Below, piece after piece: positions 38,629 to 47,108 of a DNA stretch of 59,147 nt. Below the pieces are notes generated by a model that saw only the letters and a list, made by a program, of their open reading frames with translations, was not told the DNA's origin and ran no database searches. This DNA is from an uncultured Verrucomicrobiota bacterium (GTDB lineage: Bacteria; Verrucomicrobiota; Verrucomicrobiia; Limisphaerales; UBA9464), in assembly GCA_903907925.1 (NCBI GenBank), contig CAIVQB010000104.1:1-59147 (forward strand), given 5' to 3'. The first letter of the stretch is position 1; every line of letters starts with the position of its first letter. The translations under genes were made by a program, and so were the position numbers.

Positions 38629-39662
38629 CCGCCGAGGGCGGCGGTCTGGTGTGACAGGAAGTTGGAGAGCGCCCCCAGCGCCTGGACTCCCGGACCCGCG
38701 GGCAGTCCGGCGAGTGATTGATGGGCGGTTGCCAGGAACCCGTCGATTACCGCCGCCGATTCGTTCAGGACATCATAGCGTTCCAGTACCGCCCGCACCG
38801 CGATGTAGTGCCCGGGCTGCCAGTCGTTGAGCCAGCCGAGCAGTTCGGCGCGGTCTTTCTCAGTCGCCCGTTCGAGGCAGACCAGCACCGGGAGGGTCAC
38901 CTTGCCGGTCGCAAGATCGGTTCCCAGCGATTTGCCCGCAGTTTGTTCGCTGCCGAAGACATCAAGGCAATCATCGAAGATTTGGTAGGCAGTTCCCAGG
39001 GCCAGTCCATGGCGGCGCAACGCCGCCTGTTCCACTGTTCCACCGCCGGCCATCCGGGCACCGAGACTGCACGCCAGCGCGAACAACTCGGCGGTTTTCA
39101 TCTCCAACACCTTGAAATAATCGGCGCGGGAGAGGGTCCACCGACGACGGCGGTGGCTCTGCAGAATCTCGCCACTGCAAACCGTCCCGGTGGATTCGGC
39201 GACCGCGCGGCACACATCGGTGGTCAGGAAATTGGCCGCCAGGCTGAGCGCATGGGCGAAGAGGCAGTCGCCGACCAGGACTGCCACCGAATTCCCCCAA
39301 CGGGCCGCGAGGGTGGGTTGGCGCCGGCGGACGGTCGCCGCGTCCATGACGTCGTCGTGCACCAGCGTCGCGAGGTGGATCATCTCGATGATGACCGCGA
39401 CATTCACCAGTTCGTCATTGAGCGGGCCCACGGATTCGCCGGCGAGCGCGACCAGGGCGGGGCGCAATTGCTTGCCCTGATTGTTCAGGGCGTAACGGGC
39501 GTAGCCGGCAATCTCCGGTTCAAAGGAGCTGACCTGATCGGAAAGACGCTCGGCCACCCGGCCGAGGAAGGGACGGACGGGCGCAACGATCTCCTCCCAA
39601 GCGTTGGGGGACGGCGCGTCAACGCGGCCGCCGTCGGCGAGAGTGGGTGCGGGAACGACCAT
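38625..39662 (-). CDS. ispB: Polyprenyl diphosphate synthase (IspB/HepT-like)
   Basis: The enzyme builds long prenyl diphosphates for quinone side chains. The 345-residue product carries the two aspartate-rich motifs HDDVMD (first) and FDDCLD (second), plus GKQLRPAL and GKSLGTDLATGKVTLPVL. The start is ATG 39662. It is the first gene of a minus-strand pair with the ECF sigma gene. Product length (C8 or longer) cannot be read from the sequence. No quinone biosynthesis gene is adjacent. Confidence 0.88.
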   Translation of the reverse strand: MVVPAPTLADGGRVDAPSPNAWEEIVAPVRPFLGRVAERLSDQVSSFEPEIAGYARYALNNQGKQLRPALVALAGESVGPLNDELVNVAVIIEMIHLATLVHDDVMDAATVRRRQPTLAARWGNSVAVLVGDCLFAHALSLAANFLTTDVCRAVAESTGTVCSGEILQSHRRRRWTLSRADYFKVLEMKTAELFALACSLGARMAGGGTVEQAALRRHGLALGTAYQIFDDCLDVFGSEQTAGKSLGTDLATGKVTLPVLVCLERATEKDRAELLGWLNDWQPGHYIAVRAVLERYDVLNESAAVIDGFLATAHQSLAGLPAGPGVQALGALSNFLSHQTAALGG

Positions 39663-39780
39663 CTATGGGCGACGACAGTAAGGTTGGTGTTCACGTGGGT
39701 CAACGGAAGGAAACGGGAACGACCGCCGCCCCTGCTTTCGCGATTCGACAGTCCAAGCCCCCCATCGTAGGCTTTGCCTT

Positions 39781-40602
39781 GTGTCAGTGGTCTCCGATCG
39801 ATTGTGCTTCACGCTCGCCGTTGTCGTGTACGGCGTGAGCGTGGTTTATTCCGTGCTCCTATGGCGGAAAGGCTTTCGTGAGGACAACCGCGTGCTGTAC
39901 GGGATTCTCGCCGCTGGAGCGGTGCTTCACACGCTGGCCATGATGCTCCGGGGGTTCTCGGTCGACCGGTGTCCGATCAACAACCTGTTTGAGGCCACGA
40001 TGTTCATCGAATGGACCATCGTCGCAACCTATCTGGTGGCCGGCCTGTTTCGCCGGTTGCGATTCCTCGGGGCCTTCGCTTCGCCGTTGCTCTTCGCGAC
40101 GGGGGTTTTCGCCCTGTTTCCAATTCTCGACCATCGCGGACCGAAGCCCGAGTTCGTCCATGGATGGGAGAGCCTTCACGCGGCGCTCATCCTTCTGGCC
40201 TACGGTGCCTTTGGTTTGAGCGCGGTGACCGCGCTGATGTACCTCTCGCAGGAACACGATCTGAAATTCAACAAATCCCGGGCGGTCCTCGCCCTGATGC
40301 CGCCCATTCAACGCCTGCAAAAAGTGACCACCGGCCTGCTGGCGGCCGGTTTTGTTTTGTTGACGGTCGGTCTGCTGGTGGGCGCGTGGTGGCTGCGCCG
40401 GGAACGGGGTTATATCCTGAGTGACGATCCCAAGATTCTCTGGAGCGTGGTGGTCTGGAGCGCGTATCTCGTCCTGTTGTTCTTCCGCGGCCGTTCTGGA
40501 TTGCAGGCGCGCCGTTTTGCCTGGGGTGTGATTGGAACCTTCGCCTTTGTGCTGCTGACTTTCTGGGGCACGAACCTGCCGTCCGCCATTCATCATCCCT
40601 GA
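39781..40602 (+). CDS. hemX: CcsA/HemX-family membrane protein
   Basis: The 273-residue protein has about eight membrane helices (YGVSVVYSVLLW, LLFATGVFALFPIL, LLAAGFVLLTVGLLVGAWW and others) and the haem-handling motif region WWLRRERGYILSDDPKILWS, which fits the CcsA/HemX (COG0755) superfamily. HemX is a regulator of HemA levels in Bacillus, while CcsA/ResC delivers haem to cytochrome c. Position immediately before hemA supports a HemX role. The start is GTG. Alternative: CcsA-like cytochrome c assembly protein. Confidence 0.75.
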   Translation: MSVVSDRLCFTLAVVVYGVSVVYSVLLWRKGFREDNRVLYGILAAGAVLHTLAMMLRGFSVDRCPINNLFEATMFIEWTIVATYLVAGLFRRLRFLGAFASPLLFATGVFALFPILDHRGPKPEFVHGWESLHAALILLAYGAFGLSAVTALMYLSQEHDLKFNKSRAVLALMPPIQRLQKVTTGLLAAGFVLLTVGLLVGAWWLRRERGYILSDDPKILWSVVVWSAYLVLLFFRGRSGLQARRFAWGVIGTFAFVLLTFWGTNLPSAIHHP

Positions 40603-40609
40603 TCCCGCG

Positions 40610-41689
40610 ATGAGCCTGGTTGTCATTGGTCTCAATCATCGATCGGCACCGGTCGACGTCCGCGAACGATTCGCCTACGCCGAGGCTCTGATCTGCCCGA
40701 CTCTGGCGCGGTTGAGGAGTGCTGGTCTGGTGGAGGAAGCGGTGTTGTTGAGCACCTGCAACCGGGTCGAGCTCTACGCTTCGGCGTCGGGCGAGGCCGC
40801 GAAGGTCGTTCCGGCCCTGGTGGACTTCCTGAACGCCGATCGAAATTGCCGGGGCAGCCTCGGAACTGAATTGTACGAACGTGCCGATCTGGTTGGCGTG
40901 GAACATCTGTTCAAGGTGGCCTGCGGACTCGATTCCCTGGTGCTGGGCGAGACCGAGATTCTGGGGCAGTTGAAAAAGGCCTATGAACTGGCCCTCGCCG
41001 GAGGTCATACCGGACGGTGCCTCAACAAGGTGTTTCAGAATGCCTTCAGCGTGGCCAAGAAGGTTCGCAGTGAGACCAGCATTCAACGGGGCAACACCAG
41101 TGTGGCTTCGGTGGCGGTCGATCTGGCGGAAAAGATTTTCGACGGACTTCAGGAACGGGACGTGATGGTGATCGGTGCCGGTGACACCAGTGAAAAGACC
41201 GCCCGGGCCTTGCTGAGCCGCGGTGCCCGCAGTTTGTTCGTAAGCAACCGCTCGTTCGACCGGGCCGCCGAACTCGCCGCCGAACTGGGCGGACGCGCCA
41301 TTCATTTCGACGAATGGGAGCGGGAGTTCGCCCGCATCGACATCATCATCAGCAGCACCAGCGCGCCGCATTATGTCGTGGACCGACCCCGGCTGGCGGC
41401 GCTTCTGCAACGCCGCCCCACCCGTCCGCTGCTGCTGATCGACATCGCCGTCCCCCGTGACATCGATCCCGAGGTGCGCGATCTCGATGGCGTTTATCTC
41501 GCCAACGTCGACGACCTCCAATCCATCGCCGACGAACACCTCCGCACCCGTCGGGTGGAAATCGTCCGCTGCGAAACGATCATCCGGGATCGTGCGCGCG
41601 GGTTGCAGTCTCTGTTGAATCCCGGTGCCGCCGCGCCCGGCCGGGCCTTTCCCGCTGCCGGCTCCGAAGTTGTTCCTTCCCGATCGTGA
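40610..41689 (+). CDS. hemA: Glutamyl-tRNA reductase
   Basis: HemA makes glutamate-1-semialdehyde from Glu-tRNA, the first committed step of C5-pathway tetrapyrrole synthesis. The 359-residue product has GLNHRSAPVDVRERFAY, the nucleophile Cys50 in LSTCNRVELYA, LVLGETEILGQLKKAY, and the NADPH loop VIGAGDTSEKTARAL, where the usual first motif residue variations are minor. It is somewhat shorter at the C-terminus than E. coli HemA (418), with a reduced dimerisation helix. It begins seven bases after hemX and overlaps hemC by GTGA. Confidence 0.95.
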   Translation: MSLVVIGLNHRSAPVDVRERFAYAEALICPTLARLRSAGLVEEAVLLSTCNRVELYASASGEAAKVVPALVDFLNADRNCRGSLGTELYERADLVGVEHLFKVACGLDSLVLGETEILGQLKKAYELALAGGHTGRCLNKVFQNAFSVAKKVRSETSIQRGNTSVASVAVDLAEKIFDGLQERDVMVIGAGDTSEKTARALLSRGARSLFVSNRSFDRAAELAAELGGRAIHFDEWEREFARIDIIISSTSAPHYVVDRPRLAALLQRRPTRPLLLIDIAVPRDIDPEVRDLDGVYLANVDDLQSIADEHLRTRRVEIVRCETIIRDRARGLQSLLNPGAAAPGRAFPAAGSEVVPSRS

Positions 41690-42735
41690 GTTCCAAAACA
41701 TCCTTCATCGTCTGCACGCGCGGATCCGCGCTGGCATTGGCCCAATCTCGTCGCGTCCAGCAGGACCTGGCCCTTCTGTTTCCCGGGTTTTCCTTCGAAC
41801 TGAAGATTCTCAAGACGACCGGTGACAAGCTGCAAACGGCCTCTCTGGCGAACCCCGACGCGTCATTGCCCAAGGGGCTCTTCACCAAGGAACTCGAAGT
41901 GGCGTTGCTGGAAAACCAGGCGGACATCGCGGTCCACAGTCTCAAGGATCTTCCCACCGAACTGCCCGAGGGGCTCGTCCTCGGCGCGGTGACGTCCCGC
42001 GCGGATGTTCGTGATGTGTTGATTTATCGCAGCACGACGATGGCGCCGCCGGTTGGAACCGCCGTCGACTGGAGTCCGGGCGCCCGGATTCCGTTTCGCG
42101 GGAAACCGTTGTGCCGTCTCGCCGGCCTTCCGGCAGGTGCAGTCGTGGCCACCAGCAGCACCCGACGCGCGGCCCAGGTCGCGTTTGCCCGGCCCGATCT
42201 CCGCATCGTGCCGATCCGCGGCAATGTCGGAACCCGGCTCCAAAAAATCGCGGAATCACCGGAGATCGACGCGACCCTTCTTGCCGCGGCGGGATTGGTT
42301 CGTTTGAACCTGGACATCAGTCCGCAGGGTTTCCTGCGTGTGGATCCGAGGCTCACGAAGGACGAGCGCGCGGGAGTCACCGCTCCGCCGCCGCACCTGC
42401 TGGCGACGTTGATCGATCCGGAAGAGATGCTCCCGGCGGTGGGGCAAGGTGCGGTCGGGTTGGAGATTCGTTCCGGTGATCCGGAGGTGGCCGCGCTGTG
42501 TCAGGTGTTGAATCACCTTAACACCCATCATGCCGTGACGGCCGAACGCGCCTTCCTTCGCGCGATGGGCGGTGGATGCCAGAGCCCGGTGGCGGCCTAT
42601 GCCCGGGTGCTGGGACATCAAGTGGAACTCAGGGCGGCGAGCTTCCGGGATGGCACGGGCAAACGGGCGGAGGGACGTCGCCCCGTCCGCGAAGCGACCG
42701 CGCTGGGTGAAAGCCTGGCCGCGCAACTGCGGTGA
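41686..42735 (+). CDS. hemC: Hydroxymethylbilane synthase (porphobilinogen deaminase)
   Basis: HemC polymerises four porphobilinogens. The 349-residue protein begins near TRGSALALAQ, has SLKDLPTELPEGL and STRRAAQVAFARPDL, and the dipyrromethane-binding Cys in MGGGCQSPVAAYA. It is longer than E. coli HemC (313), with a 25-30-residue insertion between DVLIYR and VATSSTRR. The start is GTG, overlapping hemA's stop. A dispersed repeat copy begins 43 bases after the stop. Confidence 0.95.
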   Translation: MSSKTSFIVCTRGSALALAQSRRVQQDLALLFPGFSFELKILKTTGDKLQTASLANPDASLPKGLFTKELEVALLENQADIAVHSLKDLPTELPEGLVLGAVTSRADVRDVLIYRSTTMAPPVGTAVDWSPGARIPFRGKPLCRLAGLPAGAVVATSSTRRAAQVAFARPDLRIVPIRGNVGTRLQKIAESPEIDATLLAAAGLVRLNLDISPQGFLRVDPRLTKDERAGVTAPPPHLLATLIDPEEMLPAVGQGAVGLEIRSGDPEVAALCQVLNHLNTHHAVTAERAFLRAMGGGCQSPVAAYARVLGHQVELRAASFRDGTGKRAEGRRPVREATALGESLAAQLR

Positions 42736-42778
42736 GCCCGGCGTCCGCTCGGACGCAACGATTCAGAAGAAGTATAAA

Positions 42779-42889
42779 GGACACTGATTTCACGGATCGA
42801 CACGGATTCCTGAAGTGCTGATCGGATTCGGTTCATTCCGTCGAGCCTGTCCCATTCTCATTCCGTGAGAATTCGTGAAATCAGTGTCC
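42779..42889. repeat. Dispersed inverted-end repeat, copy C (111 bp)
   Basis: It begins GGACACTGATTTCACGGAT and ends GTGAAATCAGTGTCC. Relative to copies A and B, a G in the left end is T here and the facing C in the right end is A, so base pairing between the ends is kept. The middle resembles the core of copy A. It fills the gap between hemC and the convergent HAD gene. Confidence 0.92.
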
Positions 42890-42913
42890 TCTTTGCGTTT
42901 TCGTCCGAATCAC

Positions 42914-43555
42914 TCAAATCAGGGCGGCTTCGATTTCGGAATAAGATCCGACCACACGATCGGCAGCGCCGAGGCGTTCGGCAGGGAGGGAATTGGTGAT
43001 GGCCACCACCCGCATTCCCGCTGCCTTGGCCGCCGCAACACCGGCGGCGGAATCCTCGATCACCACGCATTCGGCGGCCCGAACACCCAGCCGTTCCGCG
43101 GCGTGCAGAAAAACATCGGGCGCGGGTTTTGGAAACTTCACGTCCTGCACGCTGGACACCGTCTTGAAGAACGGCCGGAGTCCGCGCAGGGCGAGGACCG
43201 CTTCAATCATCGCGTGGACGGATCCGGAGGCGAGGGCCAACGGCGTGACCGGTGCCAGCCGGCGGATGAGTTGTTCAGCCCCCGGGTAGATCGGGCGGGT
43301 CGCCTCCAGGAGTTCCAGGTACCGGTTCTCCTTCAATGCGGTCAATGCCTCCAGCGATTGGGTCGGCCGATGCGCAGCAATAAAATCGTCCCACACGACC
43401 CGGTCAGATCGGCCGAAGTAATCCGGGAAATGGATCCCGTGGCGGTCGCCGCAGCCCAACTGTTCGAAGACTTCTTCGAACGCCCGCACGTGCAGCGGTT
43501 CACTGTCCACGATCACGCCGTCCATGTCGAAGATCACCGCCGAATACGGCTTCAT
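42914..43555 (-). CDS. HAD-superfamily phosphatase (beta-phosphoglucomutase/phosphonatase-like)
   Basis: The 213-residue protein has the nucleophile and acid aspartates in IFDMDGVIVDSEPLH (D10, D12), a small helical cap, LALASGSVHAMIE (motif II) and the C-terminal KPAPDVFLHAAERLG and VIEDSAAGVAAAKAAGM. Members dephosphorylate small sugar phosphates or isomerise beta-glucose-1-phosphate. The ATG overlaps the VOC gene stop (ATGA). Confidence 0.88.
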   Translation of the reverse strand: MKPYSAVIFDMDGVIVDSEPLHVRAFEEVFEQLGCGDRHGIHFPDYFGRSDRVVWDDFIAAHRPTQSLEALTALKENRYLELLEATRPIYPGAEQLIRRLAPVTPLALASGSVHAMIEAVLALRGLRPFFKTVSSVQDVKFPKPAPDVFLHAAERLGVRAAECVVIEDSAAGVAAAKAAGMRVVAITNSLPAERLGAADRVVGSYSEIEAALI

Positions 43556-43959
43556 CGAATTCCTCCGACATCCGACGGACGTTCGACGAGATGAAGGAGA
43601 TTGCCCTCGGGGTCGGTGAAGAAGAGCACCCGGCCGCCACCGCCGGCGGGCTTCACCGGGTCGGTGAACACGACCCCCGCGGCTTCGAGGTGGGCACGGG
43701 CGGTTTCTATCGAAGACACTTTGAGCGCGAGGTGGCGAAGTCCCTGGCGGCCGTTGGGGGCGTGTTCCATCACCGGTTCGGTTGAAGGATAAACCTCAAT
43801 GACGCCACCGCCGGGCAATGCCAGGAGAAACGCCGGCGGGTTGGCATCGTTGGTCCAGGCGGTGGAGGCACCGAGGGTGGAGCGGTACCAATCCGCGAGA
43901 GCGCGACTGTCACGTGCGGCCACGCCGACGTGTTCGAGTGAGAATGCAGGTCCGTTCAC
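43552..43959 (-). CDS. VOC-family (glyoxalase/dioxygenase fold) protein
   Basis: The 135-residue single-domain protein has LEHVGVAARDSRALADWY near the N-terminus and LRHLALKVSSIETARAHLEAAGV, with VLFFTDPEGNLLHLVERP at the C-terminus: the two beta-alpha-beta modules and metal ligands of the vicinal oxygen chelate fold. Function varies (isomerase, glyoxalase, resistance, or regulator). It is coupled to the HAD gene. Confidence 0.82.
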   Translation of the reverse strand: MNGPAFSLEHVGVAARDSRALADWYRSTLGASTAWTNDANPPAFLLALPGGGVIEVYPSTEPVMEHAPNGRQGLRHLALKVSSIETARAHLEAAGVVFTDPVKPAGGGGRVLFFTDPEGNLLHLVERPSDVGGIR

Positions 43960-44065
43960 GGGCGGCGAATTGGCGGGTGACCGTGATCGGGTGGCAAGTC
44001 GGGATTTCCGGTTGTCGGTTCCCGCTTTGCCTTTTTCGCGGTGCCAGCAGCTTCACCTCGAGAGG

Positions 44066-44968
44066 TCAGCCCGCGTCATTGCCTCCGCCCACAAGCGTCG
44101 CGGCGTGCTCGCGCAAAACGCCGCGCAGGGCCTCCACAACGGGCGTTGCCGGTGTCCGCCAGGCGGTGCCGATGACCAGCGGCGGTAGGTCGGTAATCGG
44201 AAGGGCGCGCAGTCCGGCCGCCGGTTTTTTTCCGGGCAGAGCCACCGTCAGTCCGATTCCGAAGCCGTTGGAAACGTAGGTGTCGATCAGGTCGAGCGCG
44301 GTCACCTCGATCGATGGAGGCCAGTCCATTCCGCGTTTGGAAAGGAGTTCGCGGAAGCGGCGCGGCAGGACTTCGTTCGCCGGGAGGGTGATCAAGGGCG
44401 AGCGTTCCGAACCGGCGGCCAATCCTTCGAGGACCTCCTCGGCCGTCTTCGCCCTGTGTCCTCGCGGAAGGAGAAGGCTGGCTCCCAGTTCGATCAGGGG
44501 TTCCGTTTGAATCGATCCGGTCGCGGGTCCTTCGATGACCGTGATGGCGCAGTCGATTTCCTGACGCTCCAACAGGGAGGTGATTTCCGGCTGGTGCCCG
44601 TCGCGGAGAGTCAGGCGCAACTGGGGAAAGCGGGAACGGATGTCGTGCAGGAGGCCGGGAAGATGTTCGCGCAGGGCGAAGACCGGTGCGGCCAGCCGCA
44701 GGGTTTGCACGGTTCCGCCGCGGAGCTGTTCGCCGACCGCTTCGACCCGGGAGAAAAACGGCAGGACAAAGGCGTAGAGCTCCTGTCCGGCGGGCGTCAG
44801 CTCAAACGGCCGCCGGTTGAATAATTTGAGTCCGAGGTCGGCCTCCAGTTGCAGAATCTGACCGCTGACGGCGGGTTGTTGAATGCCATAGGGCATGTTC
44901 CGCACCGCCTCCATGATGCCGCCGTTGCGGGCCACGTGATAAAAAAGTTCCAGGTGGTGGATGTTCAC
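44066..44968 (-). CDS. LysR-family transcriptional regulator
   Basis: The 300-residue product has a winged helix-turn-helix at residues about 4-60 (HHLELFYHVARNGGIMEAV, with QQPAVSGQILQLEADLGLKLFNRRPFELTPAGQEL) and a periplasmic-binding-type effector domain. Its targets are not obvious: the nearest divergent gene is the FkbM methyltransferase at 45246, and LysR proteins often control a divergent neighbour. The effector ligand is unknown. Confidence 0.92.
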   Translation of the reverse strand: MNIHHLELFYHVARNGGIMEAVRNMPYGIQQPAVSGQILQLEADLGLKLFNRRPFELTPAGQELYAFVLPFFSRVEAVGEQLRGGTVQTLRLAAPVFALREHLPGLLHDIRSRFPQLRLTLRDGHQPEITSLLERQEIDCAITVIEGPATGSIQTEPLIELGASLLLPRGHRAKTAEEVLEGLAAGSERSPLITLPANEVLPRRFRELLSKRGMDWPPSIEVTALDLIDTYVSNGFGIGLTVALPGKKPAAGLRALPITDLPPLVIGTAWRTPATPVVEALRGVLREHAATLVGGGNDAG

Positions 44969-45245
44969 GGTGCGCCGATCCTCCCGGCCCTCCGGTAGAA
45001 ATCAACGGAGGAAGAGGACGCTCGTTCGGCGGGGAAAAAGAAGTGTCTTCGGACCCGGTGGAGGCGTAGGATTTGGGCGGTCGCGCGGATTGCCGAGATC
45101 CGATTGAAGACGGTTCCAATCATGGCGGCTCACGAGTGGTGAGCTCCGGTTGGGACTCGCGAATGACCTCGCGACCCGGCAGCGGAGTTGGGGGATGACG
45201 AACGGGACCACGCTCCGGTGATGGAATTCGGTCGCGGTCTTTTGT

Positions 45246-46139
45246 ATGCCCCTGACGATCGCCGGGCTCTTGAAGCCAGAGTACATGTCGCGCCCCTCGC
45301 AAATCCTGCGCAGGGCATGGCGTGGTGTGTGCAGGCCACCGGCGACGGCCCGTGTCCGTTTGCCCTGGGGCAGTATCCTCCAGATCAATCCCGGGGAAAC
45401 CATCGGCCGGTTGATCTATTTGACCGGCGTGTTCGACCTCGCGGTGACGGAAGCGCTCTGGCGACTCACGGATCCGGGGGACACGGCGATCGATGTCGGC
45501 GGGAACATCGGGTACACGGCCTGCCTCTTCGCCCGGCGGGTGGGCAACGCGGGAATGGTGCATGTCTTCGAGCCGCACCCTGAAGTCGTCCTTGAACTGA
45601 CCGCAAATTCGCGTCGATGGCGTACGCCGCTTCATGGTCGGGTCGTGATTCATGAGAAGGCGCTGGGGCGTCATTCTGGCGTTGCCGACCTCAACATTCC
45701 CTCGGATTTCCGGGACAATCACGGGCTCGCCTCCATTCGTCACGCCGGACCCAGGGCGAATTCGTTGAAAGTGGTGCTGGAGCAGATCGACGCGTTGGAC
45801 GAAGAGGTCACCCGGGCACGTATCGCCAAGATTGATGTGGAAGGTGCGGAAGTGGATGTCCTGATGGGGGCGACGCGGGTTCTTCAATCCGGAAACCTCC
45901 GGGATATCGTCTTCGAGGACAGCGGATCAATGCCGACCGAGGCGGCCCGGATCCTGTCGGCGCACGGGTACGCGGTCTTCTCGCTCCGGGTATCCGACGC
46001 CGGACCGGTTATTACTCCGATCGGCGAGCCTGAACCCGCGTTGCGACTGTGGGATTCACCGAGCTACCTGGCGACCCTGGATGTGCCCCGGATGCGTCAA
46101 CGCTACGAAAAACCGGGTTGGTCCTGTCTGGCGGGATGA
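45246..46139 (+). CDS. FkbM-family SAM-dependent methyltransferase
   Basis: The 297-residue protein has the SAM-binding motif DTAIDVGGNIGYTACLFARRVG, FEPHPEVVLEL, and KIDVEGAEVDVLMG, the signature of FkbM-type O-methyltransferases that act on glycans or secondary metabolites. The N-terminal 60 residues precede the domain and contain no signal peptide. It is divergent from the LysR regulator. The acceptor is unknown. Confidence 0.85.
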   Translation: MPLTIAGLLKPEYMSRPSQILRRAWRGVCRPPATARVRLPWGSILQINPGETIGRLIYLTGVFDLAVTEALWRLTDPGDTAIDVGGNIGYTACLFARRVGNAGMVHVFEPHPEVVLELTANSRRWRTPLHGRVVIHEKALGRHSGVADLNIPSDFRDNHGLASIRHAGPRANSLKVVLEQIDALDEEVTRARIAKIDVEGAEVDVLMGATRVLQSGNLRDIVFEDSGSMPTEAARILSAHGYAVFSLRVSDAGPVITPIGEPEPALRLWDSPSYLATLDVPRMRQRYEKPGWSCLAG

Positions 46140-46162
46140 TCTGCGCCGGGGCTGAACGGCGG

Positions 46163-46786
46163 TCAGTGCTGAGGCCGACCGGTGGCCCCATTGCACGCCG
46201 GGCATTCGTTTTTCAGGAGATAGCTGGAAATCACGCTTCCGGTGCCGGGTTTTGTGGTGTTTTTTCGATAGTCTTCCAATCGGTACATTCCCTCCTTCCG
46301 CATCGCCTCCAAACGATCGTGAAGTTCCTGTTTCTCCGCTGGACTGAGCCGCTGGAGTTCCATCCGGCGGGTGGTCCAATCCAGGACCAGTTTGTGGACC
46401 GCGGCGAACTGCGCCTCGGGGTCCGCTGAATTCAACTGCTGCCGGAGCGATTCCGGCAGACCCGGTCCGAAGGTGTTGGACGGAGATTTCAGGCTGCTGA
46501 AGTGCTGCGGTCGGGCCCGGTACGCCTCCAGTGCGTGAACCACCGGGGTGCAGACCGGACAGGCATAGACAAAATGGGTGAGACCGCCCTCATGAGGTTC
46601 CCGCCCGAGAAGCCTGCCAACGTCTGCGTCGGACAATCCGTCCTCGTAGCATCCCTCGAGAACGGCGTGAAAAAGAAACCGGTGCGCGGGATCGAACTCG
46701 GGTTTGACCGCCTCGGCCTGGGTCGAAAGGTGGGCGCAGAGCCAGCCGAGGACTGCGAAGGCCCGGACGGTGCGATAGGAAGGCAT
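46163..46786 (-). CDS. Secreted cysteine-rich protein of unknown function
   Basis: The 207-residue product has a signal peptide (AFAVLGWLCAHLSTQAEA) and keeps cysteines at 46 (EGCYEDG), C76/C79 (CPVC) and a C-terminal CPAC. The pattern of two CxxC motifs could bind a metal or form disulfides. The middle region is helical and charged (LSPAEKQELHDRLEAM). No family was recognised. Confidence 0.65.
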   Translation of the reverse strand: MPSYRTVRAFAVLGWLCAHLSTQAEAVKPEFDPAHRFLFHAVLEGCYEDGLSDADVGRLLGREPHEGGLTHFVYACPVCTPVVHALEAYRARPQHFSSLKSPSNTFGPGLPESLRQQLNSADPEAQFAAVHKLVLDWTTRRMELQRLSPAEKQELHDRLEAMRKEGMYRLEDYRKNTTKPGTGSVISSYLLKNECPACNGATGRPQH

Positions 46787-46874
46787 GCGGACTTCGACCG
46801 GAGAATGGAGATGCCGTTCAAACGGGTTGGCGGGAATTCGATCTCAGCCGGGAACGATTCACAAGAGGCAGAGC

Positions 46875-46970
46875 GGACACGAATTTCACCGATTGGCACG
46901 GATTCCTGAAGGGCGGATCGGACTCGGTTCATTCTGTCATATTCCGTGTCAATTCGTGCAATCAGTGTCC
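46875..46970. repeat. Dispersed inverted-end repeat, copy D (96 bp)
   Basis: It begins GGACACGAATTTCACCGAT and ends GTGCAATCAGTGTCC, so ends match the other copies with several differences and a shorter core. It lies in the 322-bp gap between the Cys-rich protein gene and lplT. Nothing else coding was seen in that gap. Confidence 0.8.
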
Positions 46971-46996
46971 CGTCATCGGGATCACCGACGAGGCGG

Positions 46997-47008
46997 CCAC
47001 ACGTGTGG
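46997..47008. promoter_or_regulatory. 12-bp palindrome upstream of lplT
   Basis: CCACACGTGTGG is a perfect 12-bp palindrome, 101 bases before the lplT ATG and just beyond repeat copy D. It could be an operator; no regulator can be assigned. Confidence 0.3.
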
Positions 47009-47108
47009 TTTCATCGGAACATCGATTTTGAACGGTGCGAATCGTTCAATTTTCAATTCGGTCCGGATCGACGCGATGTGAGACATCTATTCCCGTCACA
47101 ACCCCATC

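Noticed and set aside
45002-45403. Minus-strand open frame between LysR and FkbM genes
   Set aside because: It overlaps the FkbM start, is Arg/Pro-rich in the manner of a shadow frame, and has no domain.
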